DNA of 64,000 bases, from contig NZ_CP012333.1 of the NCBI RefSeq assembly GCF_001263205.1, forward strand, positions 496,001 to 560,000, read 5' to 3'. Below, piece after piece: positions 8,238 to 16,428 of this stretch. How positions within the stretch are numbered: position 1 is the first letter of the stretch; every line of letters begins with the position of its first letter. The DNA is from Labilithrix luteola. Lineage in GTDB: Bacteria; Myxococcota_A; Polyangia; Polyangiales; Polyangiaceae. The notes beneath the pieces were generated by a model. The model searched no databases. It was not told the DNA's origin and saw only the letters and a program-made list of their open reading frames with translations. The position numbers were made by a program, and so were the translations under genes.

Positions 8238-9530
8238 TCACGGCTTGTCCTTGCCCGACTTGTGGAGTGCGAGGCCGTCGCCGCCGAGCCAGATATCGTT
8301 GTTCGACGTTCCGGCGATCGTCCAGAACGTCCCCGTCACCGGGATCTCCGTGACCGTGATGCGCACGACCGAGTGTTTGGTGCCATCCCAGTGCCGAACG
8401 ATGCCGTTCTCGCCGGCGATGTAGACGTCGTTCGGACTCGTGCCCCAAACGGCGCCGAGTAAGCGTGTGTACGAACACGAGTGGTTGCAGACCATGTCGT
8501 ACGGCGTCCAGTCGAACACGCCTGAGCCGTCCGTTCTGGCCTTGCCTTGGAATTGACTGTCGGCATAGACGCCGGCGCCGAGGAGCCACACGTCGTTCGC
8601 GGTGACGGAAGTGCCTCCGGCGAACCTGGTTCCGTCGAAGCCGGAGGGATACCCGAAATTAGGTATTCCGGTATTCGTGAATCCGACTCCTCCGTTACCG
8701 TCGGGGCCGCGATGGTAGACCTTGCCTTGGCCGGCGCCGAACATGTCGGTGTAGTCGGTACCGCCAATCCAGACGTCGTTCGCGCTCGTGCCCCAAACCT
8801 TCGTCCACGAGATCCCGGTCGTGGTCGTAATCGGGTCGACCGACCAGCCGTCGCCACCGTCGGTGACGGGTCCCGCATAGTGCAAGACCTTGCCGGGCTC
8901 CTTCTGTCCCCAATAAATTTCTCCGAACAAGAACGAGTCACCCGCCCCCACCGCCCAGATGTCGTTCGGGCCGCTTCCCCAGATGGAGTTGATGGGCCGT
9001 GTCTGGACGACTTGCCAGGTGATGGTCGACGGTGAGGTGCCAGTCCCGTGGAAGATCCCCTCGTCGCCGCCCATCCAGAGGTCGGTCGGGCCGCTCGCCC
9101 AGATGGTGTTCAGCCGCTTCTGCGCGGTGTATTCGGTATGCCAGCTCGCGCCATCCCAGCGGAGCAGCACCGCGCCGGGCTTGCCCATGATCCAGGCCAC
9201 GGCCCAGACCGAATCGCCGACGATCCACATCCCCCGAACCGAGTAATTCGAGGGAATGTCCGTGTGACAGAATCCGTCGTACGAGCAGATGCGCGGGGCG
9301 GCGTCTTGCTCGCCCGCATCGCGATCGTTCGAGGCGTCGGCGATACCGCCGTCCGCCCCGGCGTCGTCCTTCGTCCCGGGCAAAACCACGTCGCTCTGGT
9401 TGGCGTCTGCGCCAGCATCGGCGCCATCCACCGCCGCGCCGTCCTCGTTGTTGTTGGCGCAGGCCGCCCCCGCGGCGGCGACCACGACGAGCGTGGCCCA
9501 AAGCCATCGATGGAGAATTGCCGATCTCAT
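8238..9530 (-). CDS. WGS-NDVW seven-repeat propeller lipoprotein
   Basis: This 430-residue exported protein has a hydrophobic signal (LWATLVVVAAAGAACANN) with a lipobox Cys, an Asp/Ala/Gly-rich linker to about residue 80, and seven degenerate repeats of the pattern (V/I)WG-x3-NDVW-(A/I)GG. The recognisable copies are MWIVGDSVWAVA, IWASGPTDLWMGG, IWGSGPNDIWAVG, VWGTSANDVWIGG, TSVTANDVWLLG, VWGTSPNDVYIAG and IAGTSNNDIWLGG. A short W-D/N-G-(T/S)-x-W strand follows most of them. The pattern fits a seven-bladed beta-propeller. The start at 9530 overlaps the upstream stop (ATGA). Similar proteins lie just upstream (9527-10777) and at 62405-63577. No catalytic residues are recognised; a binding or surface role is inferred. 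Confidence 0.85.
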   Translation of the reverse strand: MRSAILHRWLWATLVVVAAAGAACANNNEDGAAVDGADAGADANQSDVVLPGTKDDAGADGGIADASNDRDAGEQDAAPRICSYDGFCHTDIPSNYSVRGMWIVGDSVWAVAWIMGKPGAVLLRWDGASWHTEYTAQKRLNTIWASGPTDLWMGGDEGIFHGTGTSPSTITWQVVQTRPINSIWGSGPNDIWAVGAGDSFLFGEIYWGQKEPGKVLHYAGPVTDGGDGWSVDPITTTTGISWTKVWGTSANDVWIGGTDYTDMFGAGQGKVYHRGPDGNGGVGFTNTGIPNFGYPSGFDGTRFAGGTSVTANDVWLLGAGVYADSQFQGKARTDGSGVFDWTPYDMVCNHSCSYTRLLGAVWGTSPNDVYIAGENGIVRHWDGTKHSVVRITVTEIPVTGTFWTIAGTSNNDIWLGGDGLALHKSGKDKP

Positions 9531-10777
9531 CGTGCGCCCTCTTTCTTCGCTGCCGTCGTCGGCGGAGGCTTCGGCCCCGTGTAGTGCAACGCAATGCCGC
9601 CTTGGCCCACGATCCAGACGTCGTTCGCCGAGCTGCCCCATACACCGCTCAAGCGGGGCTTCGCACCGACAGGCAACACCGCCGTCGCCTTCTTCAAGCT
9701 CGTTCCGTCCCAATGGAGGATCGTTCCGCTGTCACCCACGATCCAGACGTCGTTCGCCGCGCTACCCCAGATGGCTCGAAGCGTCTCGGTTGTGGGCGAC
9801 TCGACCGGCAACAGATGGCCGCTCCCATCGTTCGTGAAACGACGAATCGTTCCTCCCTCGCCCACGAACCAGACGTCGTTCGCCGAGCTTCCCCAAACCG
9901 CACGGAGCGCCGCGGTCGTGAGGGAAATGGGGCTCTGCCACTGGGCGACCGTACCGCCATCGGCCACCGAGGTGGTGGCGTGTCGAACCGTCCCGATGCT
10001 GGTCACCGCCCAGATGTCCGAAGCGCTCGCCCCCCAGACACCATTGACGTTGAAACAGCGCACGCCCGGCGACTCGCAGTTCACTCCCACCGTCTCCCAT
10101 TCGGAAGGCGGATAATCCGGGTCCTCGACGACAGGCGCGTGATGTCTCCACATCGCGTTCCGTTGGTTTTGGTCGGTGCCGACGAACACCTCGCCGTTCG
10201 CGCCCCAAAGGCTGTTGACCAGCGTTCCCGAGAAGTTCATCGGGTCCTCCCAGAGGACGGGGCCCACGCGCGTGAAGGTGGTGGAACTCCCCTGAACTCC
10301 GGTCGTACGGAGAATCACGTCGAACGCAGCGCCGATCCAAACGTCCGTCGCGGAGCTTCCCCAGACCGTGTTGAACGTCTCTTTTCGTCCCGAGTCGACG
10401 CCGGTCCACGCGGTGCCGTTCCAGTGGACGATGGTTCCTCCGGAGCCAACCGCCCATACGTCATTGGCCGACGAGCCCCAGACGCTGGTGAGCGAATATC
10501 GGAGATCGACGTTCGTGGGGACGTCGCAGAAATCTGCTTCGCTACAGTCGAGCGGTTTCGTGGTGCAGTTTCCGGAGTCGGATTCGCATCCGGCGTCCGG
10601 TGAGCCGTCGCTGCTGGCGTCGAAGCCGGGCGTCGAGCTGTCGACATCGGGGACGACATCGACCTTGGCAGGGGCTGCGCTGTCGCTCGAGGTGGCGCAG
10701 CTGGCCATCGAGAGACCGAGCAGCAGCGAGGGAGTAGCGAGCGCCGAGGCGAGCAGAAGAGGTTTTGAAGTACGCAT
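9527..10777 (-). CDS. WGS-NDVW seven-repeat propeller lipoprotein
   Basis: This 416-residue lipoprotein has the signal MRTSKPLLLASALATPSLLL and a lipobox in SMASCATSS. After an Asp/Ser-rich linker and a short Cys-containing segment (about 60-85) come seven repeats: VWGSSANDVWAVG, VWGSSATDVWIGA, LWGANGEVFVG, VWGASASDIWAVT, VWGSSANDVWFVG, IWGSAANDVWIVG and VWGSSANDVWIVG. Most carry a following GGT-I-x-HWNGT strand. A seven-bladed propeller is inferred from the count. The C-terminus ends with a short Lys-rich tail (PTTAAKKEGAR). The start codon shares one base with the upstream stop (TAATG), and its stop overlaps the next start, so three genes are translationally coupled here. Confidence 0.86.
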   Translation of the reverse strand: MRTSKPLLLASALATPSLLLGLSMASCATSSDSAAPAKVDVVPDVDSSTPGFDASSDGSPDAGCESDSGNCTTKPLDCSEADFCDVPTNVDLRYSLTSVWGSSANDVWAVGSGGTIVHWNGTAWTGVDSGRKETFNTVWGSSATDVWIGAAFDVILRTTGVQGSSTTFTRVGPVLWEDPMNFSGTLVNSLWGANGEVFVGTDQNQRNAMWRHHAPVVEDPDYPPSEWETVGVNCESPGVRCFNVNGVWGASASDIWAVTSIGTVRHATTSVADGGTVAQWQSPISLTTAALRAVWGSSANDVWFVGEGGTIRRFTNDGSGHLLPVESPTTETLRAIWGSAANDVWIVGDSGTILHWDGTSLKKATAVLPVGAKPRLSGVWGSSANDVWIVGQGGIALHYTGPKPPPTTAAKKEGAR

Positions 10778-12030
10778 TAGAACACCGGCCCGGCGTCGCA
10801 ATCCGTCGTTGCGCATTTGCCCTCGACGCACGGCTGGCCCGCTTGCGTGTCACATCGAGTGCCACACGCTCCGCAGTTTGCGCCGCTGATCTTGAGATTC
10901 GTCTCGCACCCCGTTTCGGGCCGCCCGTCGCAATCGCCCCACCCCTCTTCGCACGTGGCCTCGCAGACCCCCTTGTTGCAGGTGGCCGCCGTGTGATCGC
11001 CGTTGGGCTGGCAGGCGTGATTGCACGTTCCGCAGTTCTTCGGATCGTTGAGCAGGTCGTGACAGCTCACGCCTCCCCAATCGAGCGATCCGCACATCGT
11101 CTCGTTGGAATTCTGGCAGAGACACTCCGGAACGCGGTCCCCATCGCCGTCGTAGCAAATCTGCGCGGCGGTACACTTGTTCCCGCACGCTCCGCAGTTG
11201 TTCGGGTCGCGGGGATAGTTGATTCCGATATTGACCTCGCAGCCGTTGCTTCCCGGCCCTTTGTGGAGGTCACCGTCGCAATCCGCCCACTGGTCTCCGA
11301 ATCCTCCCATGCAGCGGAGCTCTCCGCATTTCCCGCTCACGCAGCCGTATTCGGCATGCGGAGGGGGCGCGGCAGCATCGGCCGGATACTCGCAACCGAT
11401 ACCGCAGCCGCCACAATTGTTGTTGTCGCTGTCGATGTTGTAGCAGCGACCGTCGGCGCACTCGGCTTGTCCCGGCCCGCACCCGCATTTGCCGGAATGG
11501 CAGCCCACGCCCGGCGCGCAGGCGTTTCCGCACGCGCCGCAGTTGTTCGGATCATCCGACGTCCTGATCTCGCAGCCGTCGTCGACGATTCCGTTGCAGT
11601 CTGCATACGAATCGTATCCACCGAGCTTGGGCTCGATTGTGCAAATGGGGCGACACTGCCCCTCGATGCAGGACGACGACAGGTGAAAGACGCCGAACGA
11701 CTGGGGACACGCGTTGCCACACGCACCGCAGTTGTTGTTGTCGTTCGTGAGATGGATCCCGCACGCATACGGGCTATCGCACGTCGCATATCCGCTCGGA
11801 CACTCCGTCGAGATGCAGAGCCCGGCATGGGGAACCGACGCATTGGCATCGGCGCTCGCGTCCCCATCGGCGGGTTGCGTGAACGACGGGCCGGGCGACG
11901 CATCGACATCCGCGTCGGGACGCGTGCCGACGTCGAGCGAATTCTCGGCGCAGCCGCCGAGCTGGAGCGTCGTCACGACGCTGGTGAGAACGGTCAGAAC
12001 GAGGATCGGACGATAGGCACGAAGGGACAT
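10777..12030 (-). CDS. Cys-rich NNCGACGNAC-repeat lipoprotein
   Basis: This protein of about 417 residues has a signal peptide ending in LQLGGCAEN (lipobox) and an Asp/Ala-rich linker. About six modules built on DPNNCGACGNAC follow, each paired with a downstream CxxGxCxxxC segment. This is a typical myxobacterial Cys-rich repeat of unknown function. Some loops carry Asp-rich DGDGDRVPEC and YADCNGIVDDGCE segments that could bind calcium; this is inference. The ATG at 12030 has a CCAGG site five bases upstream; a GTG at 12036 would add two residues. The gene starts 58 bases after the TPR gene and shares one base with the next start. It is the first of the lipoprotein genes downstream of the sigma-factor unit. 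Confidence 0.83.
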   Translation of the reverse strand: MSLRAYRPILVLTVLTSVVTTLQLGGCAENSLDVGTRPDADVDASPGPSFTQPADGDASADANASVPHAGLCISTECPSGYATCDSPYACGIHLTNDNNNCGACGNACPQSFGVFHLSSSCIEGQCRPICTIEPKLGGYDSYADCNGIVDDGCEIRTSDDPNNCGACGNACAPGVGCHSGKCGCGPGQAECADGRCYNIDSDNNNCGGCGIGCEYPADAAAPPPHAEYGCVSGKCGELRCMGGFGDQWADCDGDLHKGPGSNGCEVNIGINYPRDPNNCGACGNKCTAAQICYDGDGDRVPECLCQNSNETMCGSLDWGGVSCHDLLNDPKNCGTCNHACQPNGDHTAATCNKGVCEATCEEGWGDCDGRPETGCETNLKISGANCGACGTRCDTQAGQPCVEGKCATTDCDAGPVF

Positions 12031-12087
12031 GGGCACCTGGAGCAGCGCAGGAGAGAGCTCGGTCGGTGTGAGACCCGGCCAGGAAAA

Positions 12088-12816
12088 TCAGTGACTCGTC
12101 GATGCCGCCGGCGCATCGTCGGCGACGGCACGGGCGACGGAGGGCAGGAGCAATCCGCTCGGGAATCGAGCGCGGAATCGATGCGCGTGTTCGCGCGCTT
12201 CGTCGATGCGCCCCGTCTCGACCAGCGCCTGGATGCGGAGGCTCTCGCTCTCCTGCACGAGCTGGCCAGTCGGGAATCGGGCAGCGTGTTCACGCAGGGC
12301 TTTGCCTGCACCGGCGTAGTCCTTCGCTGCGAGCTTCGCGCGTGCGGACTCGACGAGCGCGTACTCTTCGGAGAGGCCGCCGGCGGAAGGGGCCGGCTTC
12401 GAACGAGGCATCGACGTCGGCAGGTCGTGAACGCCGAACGTCGGAACCGCGCTCTCTTCGGCCGGGGCAGACTCCGAGGGCGGAGTCGAGATCGAAGGCG
12501 TCGAGGAATCGAAGGACGCCACGGGAGCGAGAGGCGCTTGCGGCGTCTTCACGTCGTTCGAGCGCTGCAGCGTCACGACGCCTGCCACGAGGCAGAGGGA
12601 GACGATGCCGAGCAGTGGCCCGCGTCCGAGGAAACGTTTGGCGAGGCCGGGCGAGGCTTCGCCGCCCGACCGGACGACGTCTTCCACGCGGGCGAGTACA
12701 CGCGCGCTCGCGTCCTCCCCGTAGGCCGGGTCTTCCGCATCACGCACGCGAAGGTCGTCGAAGAGTGCGCTCAGCTCGGGGTCGAGCGGGCCAGGATTGG
12801 TGTCGGCGTCGTTCAT
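12088..12816 (-). CDS. Membrane-anchored TPR protein, putative anti-sigma partner
   Basis: This 242-residue protein has a soluble acidic N-terminal part (1-60), one transmembrane segment (about 68-85, GPLLGIVSLCLVAGVVTLQ), a Ser/Pro-rich linker and a C-terminal helical region with TPR-like helices (YALVESARAKLAAKDYAGAG and LRIQALVETGRIDEAREHA). The layout of a cytoplasmic head, one membrane pass and periplasmic repeats is the layout of an anti-sigma regulator. Its start overlaps the stop of the ECF sigma gene by four bases, the usual arrangement of sigma/anti-sigma pairs. There is no recognisable zinc anti-sigma motif, so the anti-sigma role rests on context and topology only. Confidence 0.78.
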   Translation of the reverse strand: MNDADTNPGPLDPELSALFDDLRVRDAEDPAYGEDASARVLARVEDVVRSGGEASPGLAKRFLGRGPLLGIVSLCLVAGVVTLQRSNDVKTPQAPLAPVASFDSSTPSISTPPSESAPAEESAVPTFGVHDLPTSMPRSKPAPSAGGLSEEYALVESARAKLAAKDYAGAGKALREHAARFPTGQLVQESESLRIQALVETGRIDEAREHAHRFRARFPSGLLLPSVARAVADDAPAASTSH

Positions 12817-13379
12817 CGGGAATCTCCGGCAGCGCGGAGTCTTTGGATGGCTTTGCGGAACTCCTCGCGAGCCCGCCGAAGCCGCGAGTAGACGGTGTTG
12901 ACGGGAACCGAGAGGGTCTCGGAGATCTGGTTCGCGGAGAATTCTTCGAGGTCGTGCATGACGAAGACCGCACGCCGTTCGAGCTCGATCGAGTCGAGCG
13001 CAGTGAGGACGAGTCGTCGGCTTTGCTCGCGAGCAATGAGGTCGTCAGCGAGCGGGTCGCTGTCGGCGACCTCACGTTCGGGATCTTGTTGCACCTGCCG
13101 GCGATGCCGGGCGAGGCGCCGGTAGGCGGAGGCCGTGCGAAGACAGATGGCGAAGAGCCACAGCCGCGCGGGATCCGCCGGATCGTAACTGTCGAGCTTG
13201 CGATGAACGACGACGAAGACTTCCTGGGCGACGTCTTCGACGTCTCCTTCACGCACGCCGAGGCGCCGCAAGGTCACGCAGACGAAGCGGAAATGTTCGC
13301 GAAAGAGGGGCCGAAACTCGGCGAGCCGGGAGCCGTCGATACAAACACCTCGTAGGGGATGGCTTGCGTCCGCAACCAC
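12813..13379 (-). CDS. ECF-family RNA polymerase sigma factor
   Basis: This protein of about 188 residues has both sigma-70 regions of ECF factors. Region 2 shows LFREHFRFVCVTLRRLGV, then EGDVEDVAQEVFVVVHRKL and the -10-binding RLWLFAICLRTASAYRR. Region 4 shows LDSIELERRAVFVMHDLEEF, SANQISETLSVPVNTVYSRL and RRAREEFRKA. It would direct RNA polymerase to a specific promoter set. No ATG lies near the conserved start; the GTG at 13379 gives the usual ECF length, and a GTG about 39 bases further upstream is also possible. The stop overlaps the next start by four bases. It lies 35 bases downstream of an outer-membrane-type gene, all on the minus strand, at the head of the exported-protein run. Confidence 0.9.
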   Translation of the reverse strand: MVADASHPLRGVCIDGSRLAEFRPLFREHFRFVCVTLRRLGVREGDVEDVAQEVFVVVHRKLDSYDPADPARLWLFAICLRTASAYRRLARHRRQVQQDPEREVADSDPLADDLIAREQSRRLVLTALDSIELERRAVFVMHDLEEFSANQISETLSVPVNTVYSRLRRAREEFRKAIQRLRAAGDSR

Positions 13380-13414
13380 GGCGTTCTGGCAATGGCGGTA
13401 CCTCTCCGGACCCG

Positions 13415-14494
13415 TCACAAAATCGACATGCGAACGCCGACGGATAAATAACCACCGACGACGGGCGTCTTCCAGAGAAGCTCGTCGCCGATCCGCAGCG
13501 CCTGACGGACGACCGGCGCCGTTCCGTCGAGCTGGACCACGAGGGCGAACGGGCGCGAAATCGGTAGCTCGAGCCCGACGCGAGCGCCGACCGCCACGTA
13601 CGTCGACTCCGACGAACGACTGAGCAGTGGAGTCGTCCCTGCCGCTCGGAAGTCTCCGACCGTCACGGTCCCGCAGGCAAAGAGGCGCCCTGCATCGCCG
13701 AGGTGACCGCAGCCGGCGGCTGCCAGGAACACGAGCCACGCATTCGCGCCCCCTCCCCGCGACGACTCCGATCGCGCGGGCAAGAACCCGCCAGCCTCGA
13801 GCGTCGCCGACCAGTGCCCTCGTTTCAGCGAGGCACCGAAGAGCGTGCCTGGAGTCACGTCCGGGAGAAGGCCCCAGCCCAGCGCAAGCACCGCGTGCGT
13901 GCGAAGCTCGAGCTTGGTCGGCCGCCTCGCGGCTCCTCCGACGTTGCGGATCGGACGCACCGGCGAGGGCCCCGGTGGAACCTGCGGGGTCGAACTCGGC
14001 TCTTCGGGCACGAGCTCGGAAGGATGCGGTACGGTCGGGTTCGACTCGTCCGGTGGCGCTTCACGCGTGCGGGCGAGCTCGCGCGAATGTTGGATGGTGA
14101 GGCTCACGGCAAGGGCCGCTGCCGCCCCCAGCGTCGCGCACTCGTCCGGGCGGGCGAAGACCTCCTGATCGACGGCGTCCGGCTCGTTCGGATCGTGCAA
14201 CTCGATGTGCGCACGCAGCCGTTCACCCTGCGCGGAGATGACCGTCGTGATGACGATCGCGCCGTCGTCGGCAAACGGATCGTCTGGCAGTCGCCTGAGA
14301 ATCTCCTTGCGGAAAGCGCTCTCCGAGAGACACCCGCGAAGGCCCGGCTTCACTTCGTAAGAGAGTGCAACCCGTGGCGACGGTCGCTCCGCACTCGCGT
14401 CGGGCGCAGCAAGCCAGGCCCCGAGCGCGCAGAAAACCGCGCCGACCTGCCTCACGCGCGAACCGGCGCAACGTCTTTTCACGAGCCACGACAC
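13415..14494 (-). CDS. Exported outer-membrane-type protein of unknown function
   Basis: This protein of about 359 residues has a cleavable signal (hydrophobic AVFCALGAWLAAPDASA, predicted cut after ASA). The N-terminal domain (about 40-140) contains SYEVKPGLRGCLSESAFRK and an Asp/Glu-rich strand pattern, and is followed by a Pro-rich linker (about 165-195). The C-terminal half (about 200-359) is rich in alternating hydrophobic strands with Gly and aromatics (LALGWGLLPDVTPGTLFGA, GYLSVGVRMSIL) and ends in a hydrophobic residue, as outer-membrane barrels do. It is usual in myxobacteria to find this type of protein beside sigma factors. The start is uncertain: GTG at 14494 or GTG at 14482, and neither has a strong ribosome site. 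Confidence 0.75.
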   Translation of the reverse strand: MSWLVKRRCAGSRVRQVGAVFCALGAWLAAPDASAERPSPRVALSYEVKPGLRGCLSESAFRKEILRRLPDDPFADDGAIVITTVISAQGERLRAHIELHDPNEPDAVDQEVFARPDECATLGAAAALAVSLTIQHSRELARTREAPPDESNPTVPHPSELVPEEPSSTPQVPPGPSPVRPIRNVGGAARRPTKLELRTHAVLALGWGLLPDVTPGTLFGASLKRGHWSATLEAGGFLPARSESSRGGGANAWLVFLAAAGCGHLGDAGRLFACGTVTVGDFRAAGTTPLLSRSSESTYVAVGARVGLELPISRPFALVVQLDGTAPVVRQALRIGDELLWKTPVVGGYLSVGVRMSIL

Positions 14495-14579
14495 GAGCAG
14501 GCCAACGCTAACACGTCGTCACGACGGCAAGCGCATGCCGGGGGTTGTGTCGGCGGTCCGATGTGAGATCGTGCCGGCC

Positions 14580-15359
14580 ATGTCCACATCGACCACGGAT
14601 CTCGTTCTGACCGAACGTCACGGCAGCGCAGCCCTCGTGACCTTGAACCAGGGCTCGCGGCGAAACGTGCTCTCGGCTGGGCTCGTCGACGCGATCGGCG
14701 CGACCTACGACGCGCTCGAGGCCGATCCTAACGTCCAGGCTGTCGTGCTCACCGGCGCGGGACCGGCGTTCTGCGCGGGCGCCGAGCTGTCGGTGCTGCG
14801 CTCCGCCGCCGATGGCGACTTCGCGTCCGTCCGCCACGTGTACAACGGCTTCCTTCGCGTCCTGCGCTCACCGCTCCCGACCATCGCCGCCGTGAACGGT
14901 CCCGCCGTCGGCGCAGGTTTCAACCTGACGCTGGCCTGCGACGTTCGCCTCGCGGGGCGACGCGCCGTCTTCGACACGCGCTTTGCCAAGCTGCGGCTGC
15001 ACCCCGGTGGCGGTCACGCCTGGCTTCTCGCGCGCGCCGTCGGTCAACAGCAGGCGATGCTTGCCACGGTCTTCGGCGAAGTCTGGGACGCCGAGCGCGC
15101 TCGCGAGGCCGGTCTCGTCGCCGCCGTGTATGACGACGAAAAGCTCATCGAAGCCGCCCTAGGCCTCGCGCGCAAACTCGATGGTCAGGAATCGATCTTC
15201 TCGCGCCGCCTCGTGGACACGGTGCGCCGCTCGCTCGACATGCCTACGCACGCCGAGGCCCTCGCCCACGAGACCGAAGCGCAGGAGTGGTCGACCACGC
15301 GCGCAGCCTTCCTCGAAGGCCTACGCGCGATCGAGCAGCAGGTGTCGAAGGGCAAGTAG
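14580..15359 (+). CDS. Enoyl-CoA hydratase/isomerase family protein
   Basis: This 259-residue member of the crotonase superfamily would act on a CoA thioester, probably in fatty-acid or related beta-oxidation. Signatures are the oxyanion-hole segment TGAGPAFCAGAELSVL (residues about 60-75), PTIAAVNGPAVGAGFNLTLACDVRLAG (about 100-126) and the FAKLRLHPGGGHAWLLARAVG region. The position of the usual hydratase catalytic Glu in the third segment is occupied by GGG/H, so the exact reaction is open. The ATG at 14580 matches the conserved N-terminus; an earlier in-frame ATG at 14535 would add a non-conserved leader. The gene is divergent from the outer-membrane-type gene and convergent with the next lipoprotein gene. 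Confidence 0.88.
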   Translation: MSTSTTDLVLTERHGSAALVTLNQGSRRNVLSAGLVDAIGATYDALEADPNVQAVVLTGAGPAFCAGAELSVLRSAADGDFASVRHVYNGFLRVLRSPLPTIAAVNGPAVGAGFNLTLACDVRLAGRRAVFDTRFAKLRLHPGGGHAWLLARAVGQQQAMLATVFGEVWDAERAREAGLVAAVYDDEKLIEAALGLARKLDGQESIFSRRLVDTVRRSLDMPTHAEALAHETEAQEWSTTRAAFLEGLRAIEQQVSKGK

Positions 15360-15370
15360 CCCGCGCGAAT

Positions 15371-16321
15371 TCAGCGATTCTCCGCGATGCCCGTACCGGT
15401 GCAGGCAATTTTCTCGACGAAACAGCCGTGGAGAGCCACGCAACCAAAGGTTGCCGGAAAATGACTACCGTTGAGCGTCAGGCTCGTCGCGTTGCCGCTT
15501 CCGACCGTGATCGTGCCATTGAAGCCGCCGTTCGGGACGAAAGGCATGTTCGAGGAAACATAGGATTCACTGGGCGGAGTTCCCGAAAGGACGAAAGCGT
15601 CGCCAAACATCCACCAGCTGTCGAACACCGTCGGAGCGTCGACATGGATGACACGCTTCGGCGGAACCGGCGGCGGTGGTTGGGGCGGGAGGTCCCCCTG
15701 CCCCTCGATTCCAACTCCGTGCTCTCCGTGATCGATCCAAAGCGGTACGTGCTCGATGCTGATGGTTACTTCGGGAGGTAGCACGCAATAGTTGCAGGCG
15801 TCGTTTGCCCCGGTGTGAGAACGCGTGAAGGTGCACGTCACGTCGGACGACGCGTCCGGGGGCACGTTCACATCACTTCCCGCATCCGACGGGCCACCAT
15901 CGCTCGCGTCGCTGCCGCCATCCTCGGGCTGCGCGGCATCCGACGCGTCCGTCGTGGCGTCCGCGGCGTCCATCCCCGAATCCGCCGCTGCGTCATCGCC
16001 GGGGCACGACGCATCGACGACGTCGTCGGTGCTCGCATCCAACGGAGGACCGTCAGGGTCGACGTGAGCGTCGGGTTGGGCATCCCCGGGTGGCAGACTC
16101 GTGTCGGCTCCTCCGGCATCGGTCGGACATGCGGTTCCCGGCGAGCCGTTCGTCTCGCCGCCTTCCTGCCCATCCTTGCGCCCCTGCACCGTGATCGTCA
16201 CTTGGGTGCACGCCGCGAGAGCCGCGAGTGCCCCCACGGCGACGGACATGCGCGCCATGCGATGGACGCGATGGACGCGATTGACTGTGGCCAGCCTCTT
16301 CGAATGCGCTCGAACGCCCAT
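15371..16321 (-). CDS. Asp/Ala-rich-linker lipoprotein of unknown function
   Basis: This protein of about 316 residues has a signal with the lipobox LAALAACTQ, a long low-complexity linker rich in Asp, Ala, Ser, Gly and Pro (about 60-175, for example DAADATTDASDAAQPEDGG), and a compact C-terminal domain with a few Cys (CTFTRSHTGANDACNYC and FGCVALHGCFVEKIAC). No known domain is recognised. The start is uncertain: ATG at 16321 gives a 24-residue basic leader before the hydrophobic core, while ATG at 16258 (MARMSVAVGALAALAAC) would be a more compact signal. Neither has a clear ribosome site. The gene is divergent from the lipoprotein pair at 16429. Confidence 0.75.
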   Translation of the reverse strand: MGVRAHSKRLATVNRVHRVHRMARMSVAVGALAALAACTQVTITVQGRKDGQEGGETNGSPGTACPTDAGGADTSLPPGDAQPDAHVDPDGPPLDASTDDVVDASCPGDDAAADSGMDAADATTDASDAAQPEDGGSDASDGGPSDAGSDVNVPPDASSDVTCTFTRSHTGANDACNYCVLPPEVTISIEHVPLWIDHGEHGVGIEGQGDLPPQPPPPVPPKRVIHVDAPTVFDSWWMFGDAFVLSGTPPSESYVSSNMPFVPNGGFNGTITVGSGNATSLTLNGSHFPATFGCVALHGCFVEKIACTGTGIAENR

Positions 16322-16428
16322 GCATCGATGGTGGCCGGTGGGTTCGCTTTTTGTTGCGTCGGTCGATTCGAGTTCCAACCGCCGTTTGCGCGGCGACCCG
16401 GGACGTGTAACACCTCACCACACACACC

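Noticed and set aside
10765..12891. Plus-strand frame of about 700 codons opposite the Cys-rich, TPR and propeller genes
   Set aside because: It crosses several real minus-strand genes and has no conserved sequence.
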